The position numbers and the translations under genes were made by a program. The notes under the pieces were generated by a model. That model was not told the DNA's origin. It searched no databases and saw only the letters and a program-made list of their open reading frames with translations. DNA of 64,000 bases from Planctomycetota bacterium (lineage in GTDB: Bacteria; Planctomycetota; Planctomycetia; Gemmatales; Gemmataceae). The stretch covers positions 1 through 64,000 of the forward strand of contig VGXS01000005.1 of the NCBI GenBank assembly GCA_016873225.1, in the 5' to 3' direction. Below, in pieces: positions 33,373-42,358 of the stretch; the first letter of the stretch is position 1, and each line of letters starts with the position of its first letter.

Positions 33373-35160
33373 TCAGGGAAGGAAAGGCTTGGCATAGGCA
33401 TTGAACAGCTCACGAACGCTGTCCGAGGTGATGACGAGGTCGGCGCCGATGCGTCCGGAATGGAGCGATGCCGACATGCCGATGTAGCTGGGATTGGATT
33501 TTCCCTTGCCAAGGCCCGGAGGCACGGGGATCGCCCCTCCGGCGACATCCTTGAGGAGGCCGACGATCAGGTTGCCGTAACGCACCGGGTCGATCAGGAA
33601 CAGGCCCGAGGCGTCATCGGGCAGGTTGCCACGGGCCGCCTTGTAGGCCGCCTGGGCCGCCAATCCCTTGCCACCTTCGGCTTCCTTCAGGATCGTCTCG
33701 GCCTTTTCCCAGTCGGGCGCCGTGATCTGGATCATCCGATTGGCGTCATGGCCGATCCACATGTTGATCTTGCCGCCCATGATCTTCTTGAACCAATCGG
33801 TCATCGCCTTCTTCATTTCATCGGGAAGCCCTTCTTGTCCGGCGAAGGCTTTCTCGAGGTCGAGTTCCACCTCGACGCGGGTGAATGAAATTCCCCCGGC
33901 GGTCTTGTCGGCCTTGGTGACCTTGGGCTTGCCCTTGACGGGGCTTGAGTTGAGACCTCCACCCAGGCTGATGGACGATTCCAGGCCCTCGAGCGTCGCC
34001 TCGACATGCTTGGCGCCGTCGGTGGTGTTGCGGATTTCGATGCCGGCGAGCGGAATGTCGGCCGCGGAGGCCGAGTCGCCGAAGTTCAGTCCCATGAGGG
34101 CGTCGACACCCTTGGCGGCGCCCGGCACATCGGCGACCATCGCCTTGAGGAACGGGCCGGCGAACTTGAGCAGCGTGCTGGCGCTGGCCGTACCCATGTA
34201 CATCATCTGGCCGGCGGGAAGCTTGTCGATGGCCTTGGCCGCCGTTGGCTTGATGCTGGAGACCGAGTCGGCCGACTTGGATCCGGCGCGAAGGTCGTCA
34301 TCAAGGCTCAGAACGATGCCCTCGGGGAGGAAGTCGATGCCGCCGACGATGCCCTTGCTGTCCTCGATGAACTGGAAGGCCGGGTCGATCAGCGTAGTCA
34401 GGACGGAAAGTTGCTTCTTCTGTTCCTTGGGTGCCTGTTCCAAAAGGTCCTTGAGCCCTTCCTTGGCACCCTGCTTGGCCAGCTTGATGGCCTCGGCGTA
34501 GTCCTTGGAAAGGCGGTCGAGGTTCACGAAGAAGGAGATGTCGTTGCCCAGGAGGCGGGCACCCTGTCCCTTGCCGATTTTCGAGGCGATCGAATCCCAG
34601 GCGCCGAGGTATTTGCCCAGCAGCGCGTCGGATTGGGACGCGGCAAAGAACCCCTTGTGTTCGGCGAAGAACAGTTTCTCGCCAGTTTCGAGTTCGATGC
34701 TGTTCACCTTGCCTTCAGACTTGATGGACTTCTTTTCCCCGGCCAGGAAAATCCCGTCACGGAAGGCGTTGAAGTTGGAGACGGAAAGCAGGAGCAGGAA
34801 CTTGGGTTTGTCGGCATCGGGCTTGGGCACTTCAGGGAAAAGGATGAAAACGGGGCCGTCGGCATTCAGGCCCGCAAGTTTCCTTCCGCCGATCCCTTCC
34901 TCGAGGAAGTTATCAACGAAGGTTTTGGCCAGTCCCGCCTGCTCGGGCAAAGCCTTCTCGAGGAAAGCCATGGCGCGGTTGGCCACGCCCTTGATCCCAC
35001 GAAGATGAACGACAATCTGGGCGGCATCGGGAATGGCTTCAAGGCTGGCAAGGTCGGTCGCTGGGGCGGCCGGGGCATTCAGCGGACTGGCCAAAAGGGC
35101 CAAACAGGCAAGGAGCGCTGTCCATGCCCGCCGACCCAGCAAGGTGCTGCACAAGTGCAT
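33373..35160 (-). CDS. Exported protein of unknown function
   Basis: The 595-residue product has a signal peptide (ALLACLALLASPLNAPAAPA, cleavage near residue 32). The rest is a soluble alternating alpha/beta protein with no cysteines noted after the leader; segments such as SLEAIPDAAQIVVHLRGIKG and GPVFILFPEVPKPDADKP resemble the DUF3352-type exported proteins of planctomycetes, but I cannot assign the family firmly. ATG 35160 follows CAGGAG at good distance and opens the signal peptide; a longer upstream frame is not supported. It probably has its own promoter in the 158-base gap before it. Confidence 0.75.
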   Translation of the reverse strand: MHLCSTLLGRRAWTALLACLALLASPLNAPAAPATDLASLEAIPDAAQIVVHLRGIKGVANRAMAFLEKALPEQAGLAKTFVDNFLEEGIGGRKLAGLNADGPVFILFPEVPKPDADKPKFLLLLSVSNFNAFRDGIFLAGEKKSIKSEGKVNSIELETGEKLFFAEHKGFFAASQSDALLGKYLGAWDSIASKIGKGQGARLLGNDISFFVNLDRLSKDYAEAIKLAKQGAKEGLKDLLEQAPKEQKKQLSVLTTLIDPAFQFIEDSKGIVGGIDFLPEGIVLSLDDDLRAGSKSADSVSSIKPTAAKAIDKLPAGQMMYMGTASASTLLKFAGPFLKAMVADVPGAAKGVDALMGLNFGDSASAADIPLAGIEIRNTTDGAKHVEATLEGLESSISLGGGLNSSPVKGKPKVTKADKTAGGISFTRVEVELDLEKAFAGQEGLPDEMKKAMTDWFKKIMGGKINMWIGHDANRMIQITAPDWEKAETILKEAEGGKGLAAQAAYKAARGNLPDDASGLFLIDPVRYGNLIVGLLKDVAGGAIPVPPGLGKGKSNPSYIGMSASLHSGRIGADLVITSDSVRELFNAYAKPFLP

Positions 35161-35318
35161 TTTCGGGAAACTCCTGAGGTGCCTGAAGACGGGAGCGGCG
35201 ATCGCGTCACACCGCCGGCGCGAGTTGTCCCGGGGCACCGGCGATACGCGCCATCATGGCGCCGGTGACCACTACATTCATATACTAGGAAATTTACCTC
35301 GATCGATCATAGCCAGAT

Positions 35319-36284
35319 TCATCCGGTTTCACCGCCGGTCGCGCGCCCCACCGACTCCTGGGTTTCCAGGCGGAATTGGCCCCAGGCCATCGGACGGACC
35401 AGCGGTTCGATGTGCAGGACCACCTCCCCGCCCTGGAACAGCCTCACCACGCCTGTCGACTGGCTCACCACCACCGCGATGGCCTGTGTGCACTTGCTGA
35501 TCGCCGCGGCGGCGGCGTGCCGGGTGCCCAGGCCCATGGAAAGGGTGTATCCCCTCTCCGGCGCCTCGATGTGCATGCAGGCCGCGACGGCTGATCCGTC
35601 GGATTGGATGATGATCGCCCCCTCAAGCTTGGAGAGATCCTTGATCTGTTCCCGCACTACAGGATTGCGCACATCGCGTTCCTCAGCGGGGTATCCGCGG
35701 AACGGATTGAAGTTCATCGGGCGGCAATGGGAAAGCACCTTGCGGGTATCCCCCACCACCAAAAGCGTGCCGACGGGTTGTCCCTCGCGTCCTTCCCGGC
35801 CGATCTGCATGGCGAGGTCGACCACGGCGCGAAGCGTGGCCAGCGGCACCTTGGTGCCGAGGTGGCGCAGTTCCTTGGCCGTGAGGCGTTCCAGGTGTTC
35901 ACCGAGGTGGATGAGGCTGAGGCTGTCGATTCCCCCCTGGCCCTCCACCCCGACCTGGATGCCGTTGTAAAGAACCACGACATCGGCGCCCGGATGAAGG
36001 TGTTCGAGCCTGACAGCTTCAAGAAGGGCGAGGCTCATCCTTTCCTGGATGGGCGTCGGACCGCCCTCGATGTCGAGCACGATCAGGTTGGAATCTCCCT
36101 CGGGGCGCTCATGGGGAGCGTCGGTGGTGAACGCCACCATGAGCTTGCACGAACCCAGCAGCTTGCGGGCCTCGTCAAACGCGACATCACCCTCCGCCAA
36201 GAGCAAAATGCCGTCAGCCGGCAGGCTGGTTGCCAGTGAACGCGCCGTCTTGAGAAGGGCGATCGTTTGGGGGGCCAGCGCCAT
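35319..36284 (-). CDS. DacZ-like diadenylate cyclase (DisA_N domain) protein
   Basis: The 321-residue protein has an N-terminal alpha/beta domain (residues 1 to about 160) like the pyruvate-kinase-like domain of archaeal DacZ, and a C-terminal DisA_N domain. In place of the DGA and RHR motifs of DisA/CdaA it has D229-G-S and G-T-R255-H256-A, followed by AAAAIS. It would make cyclic di-AMP from two ATP if active; the changed motifs leave that open. ATG 36284 is preferred over 36299 because AAAGG lies 7 bases before it. The gene is divergent from the Ig-like exported protein. Cyclic di-AMP commonly controls potassium and osmotic balance. Confidence 0.75.
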   Translation of the reverse strand: MALAPQTIALLKTARSLATSLPADGILLLAEGDVAFDEARKLLGSCKLMVAFTTDAPHERPEGDSNLIVLDIEGGPTPIQERMSLALLEAVRLEHLHPGADVVVLYNGIQVGVEGQGGIDSLSLIHLGEHLERLTAKELRHLGTKVPLATLRAVVDLAMQIGREGREGQPVGTLLVVGDTRKVLSHCRPMNFNPFRGYPAEERDVRNPVVREQIKDLSKLEGAIIIQSDGSAVAACMHIEAPERGYTLSMGLGTRHAAAAAISKCTQAIAVVVSQSTGVVRLFQGGEVVLHIEPLVRPMAWGQFRLETQESVGRATGGETG

Positions 36285-36457
36285 GAGTCGGCCTTTCATT
36301 CGCGTTAAAATCGCCAAATTCCAACCATACCGAATATTCCCGAAACTGCATCGGCCATCGGGCCGAAACGCCTTTTTTTTATTGAGATGATTCTTGCTTC
36401 TTGGGACAATGAGCCTCGGGGTCGTTCCAACCATCCCCCTGTCCAAGGAAACAAACC

Positions 36458-37495
36458 ATGCCCGCCTCCCGTTTGTCCGGTCCCTTTCGTCCCCGCCTTG
36501 AGGCCCTTGAGTCGCGTGAGAACCCGGCAACGTGGGTTACATGGGATTTGGCTCCCTCTGAAATCACGACTGATTCCGGTAACAAGACCCGTGACACAAC
36601 CCTGACCTATGTCGCCGACTACTCAACTGCGCCGTCCGTGACGCCAACGGCGCGAAGTTACACCATCACCAACGGAAGGGTCATCTCAGTCACTCCCGAT
36701 TCGACCGACTCCACGATTTTTTATGTCGACATCGCGCCCAAAACCGGCGGCAGGGCGCCCGTGACTGTCACTTCATTTGTCAACTCAGGGTGGACATCCG
36801 GCGGACCCGCTTCTTCCACCGAAACGATTTCCTTTTTCAGGAACGAGAATCAGATTCCCCGCACGGCCACAGGCAGCAACCCCAAGGGAATTCTCCCTTC
36901 TTCGGTGACCACGCTCAGCAACCTGGTATTCACCTTCCCCAGCGATATCAACCGGACAACGGTGAGCACGGGTGATTTCCTTGTGACGGGTGGCTCCATC
37001 ACACTGATCGCTCCAACCGCCGGTGACAATCGCACGATCTCCCTCGACCTCACCATTACGGCCACGGGTGGTGCCGCCAAGGTTTCCATCACGCTCAGGC
37101 CGGGCGCGATTGAGGACACTTACGGAAACACCTTCAAACCGGCCCCCGCCCTGCGCTGGACCAAGGACGACGTCGCTCCTACGGCGAGCCTTTCCATAGC
37201 GAGCGGAACCGGTGAGGTTGGCAAGTTCGTCACCGTCGATGTCGCCTTCAGCGAGACCATCACGAACTTCAAGGCGGACATGATTTCAATCAGCCAAGGT
37301 GACACCACCATCGTTCCCCGGGTCTCCGGATCACGCGCCGGTTGGAGTTTCAGGTTCAGGGTGCCCACCACGGGGGCCATCACGATCACGCTTAATACCT
37401 CCGGTACCGTTGGAACAACTCTTGTCGGTGATCGCTCTGGCAATGCATTGTCAACTAGCAGTTCCCTTGGCGTCACCGGATTCATCGCAAGTTGA
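36458..37495 (+). CDS. Exported Ig-like protein with planctomycete LEALESREN N-terminal signature
   Basis: The 345-residue product opens with a basic segment and LEALESRENPATW, a lineage-typical N-terminal signature of large surface proteins in Gemmata relatives, in place of a classic signal peptide. The rest is Thr/Ser-rich beta structure; residues from about 150 match bacterial Ig-like repeats (FTFPSDINRTTVSTGDFLVTG, and DDVAPTASLSIASGTG with FSETITNFKADMISIS). Such domains are found in adhesins and surface-layer proteins. AAGGAAACAAACC before ATG 36458 is a good ribosome-binding site. Unlike most relatives it is short and holds only about two Ig-like repeats. Confidence 0.75.
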   Translation: MPASRLSGPFRPRLEALESRENPATWVTWDLAPSEITTDSGNKTRDTTLTYVADYSTAPSVTPTARSYTITNGRVISVTPDSTDSTIFYVDIAPKTGGRAPVTVTSFVNSGWTSGGPASSTETISFFRNENQIPRTATGSNPKGILPSSVTTLSNLVFTFPSDINRTTVSTGDFLVTGGSITLIAPTAGDNRTISLDLTITATGGAAKVSITLRPGAIEDTYGNTFKPAPALRWTKDDVAPTASLSIASGTGEVGKFVTVDVAFSETITNFKADMISISQGDTTIVPRVSGSRAGWSFRFRVPTTGAITITLNTSGTVGTTLVGDRSGNALSTSSSLGVTGFIAS

Positions 37496-37517
37496 TCCGA
37501 TCATCGCGCGGGGAGGG

Positions 37518-38156
37518 ATGTCCTTGAGGTTGGCCCGCGCCGTTGTCTTCGATTTCGGGAATGTCATCGCCAGGTTTTCTCACCGCATGGCGGCGGAGGC
37601 GCTGGCCTCGTATTCCCCGGGCGCGGATCCCGCGTTGATCCAGTCCTTCTGCTTCGGCAGCGACCTCGACGACGCTTTCGAACGCGGGGCCATGACTCCG
37701 GAAAAGTTCAGGGACAAGGTTCGGGCCGAGTTCCGCCTATCCTGCGACGATGCCGCCTTTGACAGGGCTTTTGCCGACATATTCTCCCCCATTCTTCCCG
37801 TGATTGAGTTGGCCGGATCTTTGGCCGGACGAATGCCCCTGGTCCTGCTCAGCAACACCACGCCGCTTCACAGCCGATGGTTCCTCAGGGAAATGCGGGC
37901 CGAGTTGGCCGTGTTCGACCATCTTGTGATGTCCCATGAAACCGGGCACAGGAAACCTGAACCCGGGATATTCGCCCATGTGGAGCGCTTGACGGGCCTG
38001 CCTTGCGGCGCCCATGTGCTGATCGACGACATGACCGCGAATGTCGCCGGAGCCCGCTCGGCGGGTTGGAACGGTATCATTTTCGGGGAATCAACCGACC
38101 TTCCGGCCGAACTGGCATCGCTGGGCGTGAAAATCGAACCGGGGGATACACGCTGA
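37518..38156 (+). CDS. HAD-superfamily hydrolase
   Basis: The 212-residue protein has HAD motif I VVFDFGNVIARF near residue 10, motif II LVLLSNTTP near 110, Lys in HRKPEPGIF (motif III) and motif IV VLIDDMTANV. The FDFGNV form of motif I resembles the YihX-type phosphatases. It probably hydrolyses a small phosphorylated metabolite. ATG 37518 is directly behind GGGAGGG; TTG 37524, seven bases from that site, is an equally good start. The stop is 7 bases before the next gene, so they are probably cotranscribed. Confidence 0.82.
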   Translation: MSLRLARAVVFDFGNVIARFSHRMAAEALASYSPGADPALIQSFCFGSDLDDAFERGAMTPEKFRDKVRAEFRLSCDDAAFDRAFADIFSPILPVIELAGSLAGRMPLVLLSNTTPLHSRWFLREMRAELAVFDHLVMSHETGHRKPEPGIFAHVERLTGLPCGAHVLIDDMTANVAGARSAGWNGIIFGESTDLPAELASLGVKIEPGDTR

Positions 38157-38163
38157 GCCGGCC

Positions 38164-38676
38164 ATGACGCGCAACCTCGAAATTCCCGATGGCGAACCCA
38201 CGCTCATCCTGCGAAGCCGCAAGGAACGCAAGGACCGCTGCACCATTTGGCCGCTGCGGAACCATCCCGCCTTGAGAATCGTGAATTATCCCTGCCGGGA
38301 ATTGCCGTGCCCCGCCAATGCCATTCTCCTGCACCCCGAAGGAATTCCTTTGTCGGATGCCGATTCATGCAGGCCCCTGATCATCCTGGATGGCTCGTGG
38401 AGGCATGCCGCTTCCATGGCCACGAACTACGGCCGGGTGGAAAGGCGTTCCCTGCCCGGCGTGCCGACGGCGTATCCACGATCGTCTCGTTTGGGAACCG
38501 ATCCGGAAGGCGGCCTGGCCAGCGTGGAAGCGCTTTATGTGGCCCACTGGATCACCGGCAGGTCCACGGCGGGGTTGTTGGCTTATTACAAGCAGGCGGG
38601 TGAATTCCTCCGAAGCCTCGGGAGAAACGACCCCGATGCCATGACTGAATCCATGAACTGTCCAAATCAGGCCTGA
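38164..38676 (+). CDS. Tsr3/DTW-like aminocarboxypropyltransferase candidate
   Basis: The 170-residue protein carries an AILLHPEGIPLSDADS segment, LIILDGSWRHAASM, and a GGLASVEALYVAHWITGR helix. This order (LSP-like turn, D-[CTG]-[ST]-W motif, then an L-S-x-x-EA helix) is that of the Tsr3 rRNA and DTW tRNA aminocarboxypropyltransferases, which move the 3-amino-3-carboxypropyl group from SAM to a uridine. The assignment rests on motif order only; the N-terminal cysteines of many DTW proteins are absent. It follows the HAD gene by 7 bases. Confidence 0.5.
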   Translation: MTRNLEIPDGEPTLILRSRKERKDRCTIWPLRNHPALRIVNYPCRELPCPANAILLHPEGIPLSDADSCRPLIILDGSWRHAASMATNYGRVERRSLPGVPTAYPRSSRLGTDPEGGLASVEALYVAHWITGRSTAGLLAYYKQAGEFLRSLGRNDPDAMTESMNCPNQA

Positions 38677-38756
38677 GCCTTCCGCGGGCGCTTCCCGGCG
38701 ATCCCCAGATGTCTTATCCTCATCAACTTGCAAACCCATGCTTTCCCGGAGCCACC

Positions 38757-40562
38757 ATGCTTGTCCTTTGTCTTCTGTTGTCGATGAACCAGGGGCGCGT
38801 CATTTTGGAAAGCCCCATGGAAATGCAGGTTTTCCAGAGGGACGGCCGTGACCGAGGCCGAATCGCGCTTCGGGGGCGACTCGAGGGAATGGGCGATGTC
38901 CTTGAGGCCCGGCTGACGGGGGGAAAGGCCAAGGGCGAATGGAAGCCCGTGTCGTTCGATGACCGGGTTGCCGGGTTCGCCGCGACCATCGACGCTCCGG
39001 CGGGAGGATGGTACGGCCTGGAAATCAGGCTCAGGAAGGGATCGGCCCTCGTGGCCGAAGGCTCGGTGAAACGGGTCGGCGTCGGCGAACTGTTCGTGGT
39101 CGCGGGGCAGTCGAATGCCGCCAATCATGCCGAGGCGAAGCTGAAGCCGTCGACCGACAAGGTGGTGGCCTGCGATGGCTCAAGCTGGAGAGTCGCCGAG
39201 GATCCCCAACTTGGAGCGACGGGAAACGGCGGCAGTTTCATCCCTCCCTTGGGCGATATCCTCGTGGAGAGGCTTGGTGTTCCGGTGGGCTTTTTCCCCG
39301 TGGCGGTCGGCGCCACCAGCGTCAGGGAATGGGTTCCGGCGGGAGTGGCGTTTGAAAGGCCTCCAACCTTGACCGGAAATATCCGTTCCGTTGGCCCGGG
39401 ACAATTCGAATCAACGGGACGGCTGTACCAGGCATTGGCCGACCGCCTTCGGCTTGCGGGGCCGGCCGGGGTGCGCGCCATCCTGTGGCACCAGGGTGAA
39501 TCCGACGCCAACCAGAAGGATCCGAACCGAACCCTGCCGGGCGGTGATTACCGGAAACTGATGGAGGAAATCATTCGCGCCTCATGGCGTGATGGCGGGC
39601 GGGAGACGCCTTGGTTTGTCGCCAGGGCCACCTACCACACCCCGGAAGACAAAAGGTCGGACGATATCCGCTTGGCGCAGGAATCCCTGGGCAAAACCTT
39701 GGCCCTTGCAGGTCCGGACACCGACGCCTTGGATGGCGACCACCGTGACAACGCGGGCAAGGGTGTCCATTTCAGCGCCAAGGGCCAAAGCGAACACGCC
39801 AGATTGTGGTCGGAGGCGGTGGGTCCGTGGTTAACTCGCCAAACGGGTGAGACCTGGCCGGGCCGCAGGGGGCCTGGCGCCGTGAGCATGGCGCCGGGCG
39901 GCCGGTTCCGGCAGCATGCCATGGACAGGCCGCGTCCGCCGGTCGTGACCCCTCCCGAAGCTGGCAAGGCTCCTTCCGACGCCATCGTCCTCTTTGATGG
40001 CAAGGACCTTGGCGCCTGGAAGACCGACAAATTGCGCGACGGCAAGGATGCCGCTCCATGGAAGGTTGCCGATGGAATCTTCGAGGTCGTGCCGCGCACC
40101 GGCCCGATTGTCACCCGGGAAGCTTTCGCGAATTGCCAGATCCACATTGAGTACCGCCCGCCCGCCGTGGTGACCGGCCGCGGCCAGGGGCGCGGTAATT
40201 CGGGATTCTTCCTTGTCGGCCATCCGGAGATCCAGGTGCTTGACTCATTCGAGAACGACACCTACCCGGACGGGCAGGCGGCCGCCATTTACGGGCACTA
40301 CCCTCCGCTTGTGAACGCCAACCGCAAGCCCGGCGAATGGAATACCCTGGATATCGTTTTCGTCTCCCCCGTCCTTGACGGCAGGGGCAAGGTTGTCAAG
40401 AAGGCCCGCTACACCGTGTTTCACAACGGATTGCTGGTTCACCATGATGTGGAGGTGCCCGGGTCGGCGGTGGCCAGCCCGATTTCCCTGCAGGACCACG
40501 GAAATCCGGTGGGTTTCCGCAATATCTGGGTTCGTCCGGCCCGCGATTACGACAATCCGTGA
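38757..40562 (+). CDS. Sialate O-acetylesterase-like (SASA) hydrolase fused to DUF1080 domain
   Basis: The 601-residue protein has a short signal peptide (MLVLCLLLSMNQG), then a SASA/DUF303 esterase: VAGQSNAANHAE with the nucleophile Ser near residue 120, ILWHQGESDANQ near 260, and a late Gly-His segment GKGVHFSAKGQSEHA with the catalytic-type His. A linker leads to a DUF1080 domain from about 405 (IVLFDGKDLGAWKTD, GNSGFFLVGHPEIQVLDS). It should deacetylate and cleave exported carbohydrate. ATG 38757 with GGAG before it is preferred over ATG 38709. The 3' end overlaps the convergent gene by 16 bases. Confidence 0.87.
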   Translation: MLVLCLLLSMNQGRVILESPMEMQVFQRDGRDRGRIALRGRLEGMGDVLEARLTGGKAKGEWKPVSFDDRVAGFAATIDAPAGGWYGLEIRLRKGSALVAEGSVKRVGVGELFVVAGQSNAANHAEAKLKPSTDKVVACDGSSWRVAEDPQLGATGNGGSFIPPLGDILVERLGVPVGFFPVAVGATSVREWVPAGVAFERPPTLTGNIRSVGPGQFESTGRLYQALADRLRLAGPAGVRAILWHQGESDANQKDPNRTLPGGDYRKLMEEIIRASWRDGGRETPWFVARATYHTPEDKRSDDIRLAQESLGKTLALAGPDTDALDGDHRDNAGKGVHFSAKGQSEHARLWSEAVGPWLTRQTGETWPGRRGPGAVSMAPGGRFRQHAMDRPRPPVVTPPEAGKAPSDAIVLFDGKDLGAWKTDKLRDGKDAAPWKVADGIFEVVPRTGPIVTREAFANCQIHIEYRPPAVVTGRGQGRGNSGFFLVGHPEIQVLDSFENDTYPDGQAAAIYGHYPPLVNANRKPGEWNTLDIVFVSPVLDGRGKVVKKARYTVFHNGLLVHHDVEVPGSAVASPISLQDHGNPVGFRNIWVRPARDYDNP

Positions 40563-41329
40563 GTCGCGACCCGCGGCCCAAGCAAGCCAAACAGCGCCTT
40601 GATGTGCCCGGGAGTCGCGCCGCAGCAACCCCCGATATGGGTGGCTCCGGCCTCGACGCAGCGTAGCGCCATCCCGGCCCACTCATCCGGGGCAAGCCCG
40701 CAGGAGGCCGGACGGGCGACAATGGGCAGGCTTGTGGCGCGCCTGAGCCATCCGACAGCCCGCGGATGAACCTCCGCATGGCCGTCCCATCCGCAGTTGA
40801 ACCCCACCGCCGCGGCGGCATGCTCGTGGGCGAAGCGGGCCACTTCGGAAATCGTCCAACCGCCGAGCGTGCGGGTGCCGCATTTCCCCAGGCAGAAATT
40901 CAAGATGATCGGCGCTAGCCTGGGGAAGGAAAGCCAGGGCAGCAAATCGGATCCCGACCAGGTCTCGAAAAGGATCGCATCGGCTTCCTCGAGCCTCCCC
41001 CACCAGGCCGGAGGTGAATTGGGCGCCGGCGAGGCGGGGCCGACGCTGGCCCAGACTTCTCCATGCCGGCGGGCCAGCGAGATCGCGCGGGCCATGATCT
41101 CCGATGCCAGGGGTTCCCGCTCGCCGGCCAGGAGGAAGGTGTTCGTGGTGGCCACGCGGGCCCCCGACTCGGCATGGCCGCGGTGGACCTCTTCCACCGC
41201 GACGGGATTTTCAAGGCAGGCCCGATGCAAGCGATCGGGCCGGACGACTCCGGCCGCCAAAAGCATCGAGCCCATGGCCCCGTCAAGGACCACGGGCGCG
41301 CGATGGATTGCAAGGGCTTGTCGGCCCAT
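40547..41329 (-). CDS. Homocysteine S-methyltransferase family protein
   Basis: The 260-residue product is a TIM-barrel methyltransferase: VVLDGAMGSMLLAAG at the N-terminus, ATTNTFLLAG, and the three zinc-binding cysteines in VGFNCGW and THIGGCCGATP. It would transfer a methyl group to homocysteine. It is somewhat shorter than the roughly 300 residues of stand-alone enzymes and has none of the cobalamin domains of MetH. The methyl donor is unknown. It ends 16 bases inside the convergent SASA-DUF1080 gene and starts 10 bases after the ThuA gene, so it is likely cotranscribed with ThuA. Confidence 0.85.
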   Translation of the reverse strand: MGRQALAIHRAPVVLDGAMGSMLLAAGVVRPDRLHRACLENPVAVEEVHRGHAESGARVATTNTFLLAGEREPLASEIMARAISLARRHGEVWASVGPASPAPNSPPAWWGRLEEADAILFETWSGSDLLPWLSFPRLAPIILNFCLGKCGTRTLGGWTISEVARFAHEHAAAAVGFNCGWDGHAEVHPRAVGWLRRATSLPIVARPASCGLAPDEWAGMALRCVEAGATHIGGCCGATPGHIKALFGLLGPRVATHGLS

Positions 41330-41339
41330 CTTCTCGTGG

Positions 41340-42275
41340 TCAGTTCACGGGGGCGGGCCGCGGCGAGGCGTCGGCCTTGTCAAGGCCGAGGGCGTAGCGA
41401 AGTCCGCCGCGGATGTGCTTCAGGAACAGCGGGTTGGCCCAGACTTCCTCGCGGTGGCCAAGGGCGGTGTAGAAAACCCTTCCCTTGCCATAGTCGCGAA
41501 CCCATGCCAAGGCATGGTCGTCATCCTGCCGGTGCACGCCCGACTTGCGGCCCTCGACCTGCTTCTTGAGCTTCTCGGCCTCATCCTTTTTTCCCGAGTC
41601 GGCCAGTTGCTTGATCCTCGCCGGCAGGTCATTCCTGGACTTCTCGATCTGGGCAAGTTCCTCAAGCCGACGCTCCTTGGCCCAGGCCGGGTCGATCCGC
41701 ATGATAACCCTGAGCTTGGACCGGTCGTACGGCGTGCGGAACTGGTAAAGCTCATCGGTGATCTCGAACGAGGCGCCGAGCTCCTTCGTGGCGGGGTTCG
41801 CGGGATCCTCAACCAGCACCTTGACCTTGGTGTGCCACGGGTGGCCGTCGAAGTAGGCGCCGATCAGGTTGCCATAGTCGGGCCACTGGTAGAAGGTGTC
41901 GGTGGCGCAATGGCTGCCCGAGAATCCCTTGCCGGATCGCACATAAGAAAGCAGGTCGGCCTTCTGCGTTTCCGAGAGGGGCAGGTTTCCGGTGGTGTAG
42001 AAGAAGACGGCGTCGTATTTCGCCAGGTTTTCCGCGGTGATTTCCTTGCGGCTGTCCTGTGAGCAGACGGCCTCGAAATCGCCGGTTTCATTGCCGAGCT
42101 TGGTCAGCGCCTTTTCCACCGAGCAGAAAGTGTCGGGCGCGGGGCGCTTCACCACCGAGTGGACGAATCCCTTCGACTCCGTGATGACAAGCAACTTGGG
42201 TTTGCGGGCATCCTGGGCGTGGACGGCGCCGGCGAAGAGAAATGCCGCCACGGCGGCCATCGAACGGAACAACAT
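41340..42275 (-). CDS. ThuA-domain exported protein
   Basis: The 311-residue protein has a signal peptide ending at VHAQ (residue 21) and a ThuA/class I glutamine amidotransferase-like fold: LLVITESKGFVHS, YDAVFFYTTGNLPL, GKGFSGSHCATDTFY, and a late WVRDYGKGRVFYTALGHREE with FLKHIRGGLRYALG. A charged helical insertion (residues about 205-260) separates the two halves of the usual domain. ThuA proteins take part in trehalose or other sugar turnover, though the reaction is not settled. The signal peptide puts it outside the cytoplasm, as for many planctomycete ThuA proteins. Confidence 0.88.
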   Translation of the reverse strand: MLFRSMAAVAAFLFAGAVHAQDARKPKLLVITESKGFVHSVVKRPAPDTFCSVEKALTKLGNETGDFEAVCSQDSRKEITAENLAKYDAVFFYTTGNLPLSETQKADLLSYVRSGKGFSGSHCATDTFYQWPDYGNLIGAYFDGHPWHTKVKVLVEDPANPATKELGASFEITDELYQFRTPYDRSKLRVIMRIDPAWAKERRLEELAQIEKSRNDLPARIKQLADSGKKDEAEKLKKQVEGRKSGVHRQDDDHALAWVRDYGKGRVFYTALGHREEVWANPLFLKHIRGGLRYALGLDKADASPRPAPVN

Positions 42276-42358
42276 GGGGCACTCCGGGTGGGATGCGGGC
42301 GATGATCAAGACCGGATTCCACGATAACCCGGCGTCAAGGGCGAGGCAAACCGGCTCA

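Noticed and set aside
34006-35268. 420-codon plus-strand frame
   Set aside because: Antisense to an exported protein with signal peptide and ribosome-binding site; Gly/Arg/Val-rich shadow.
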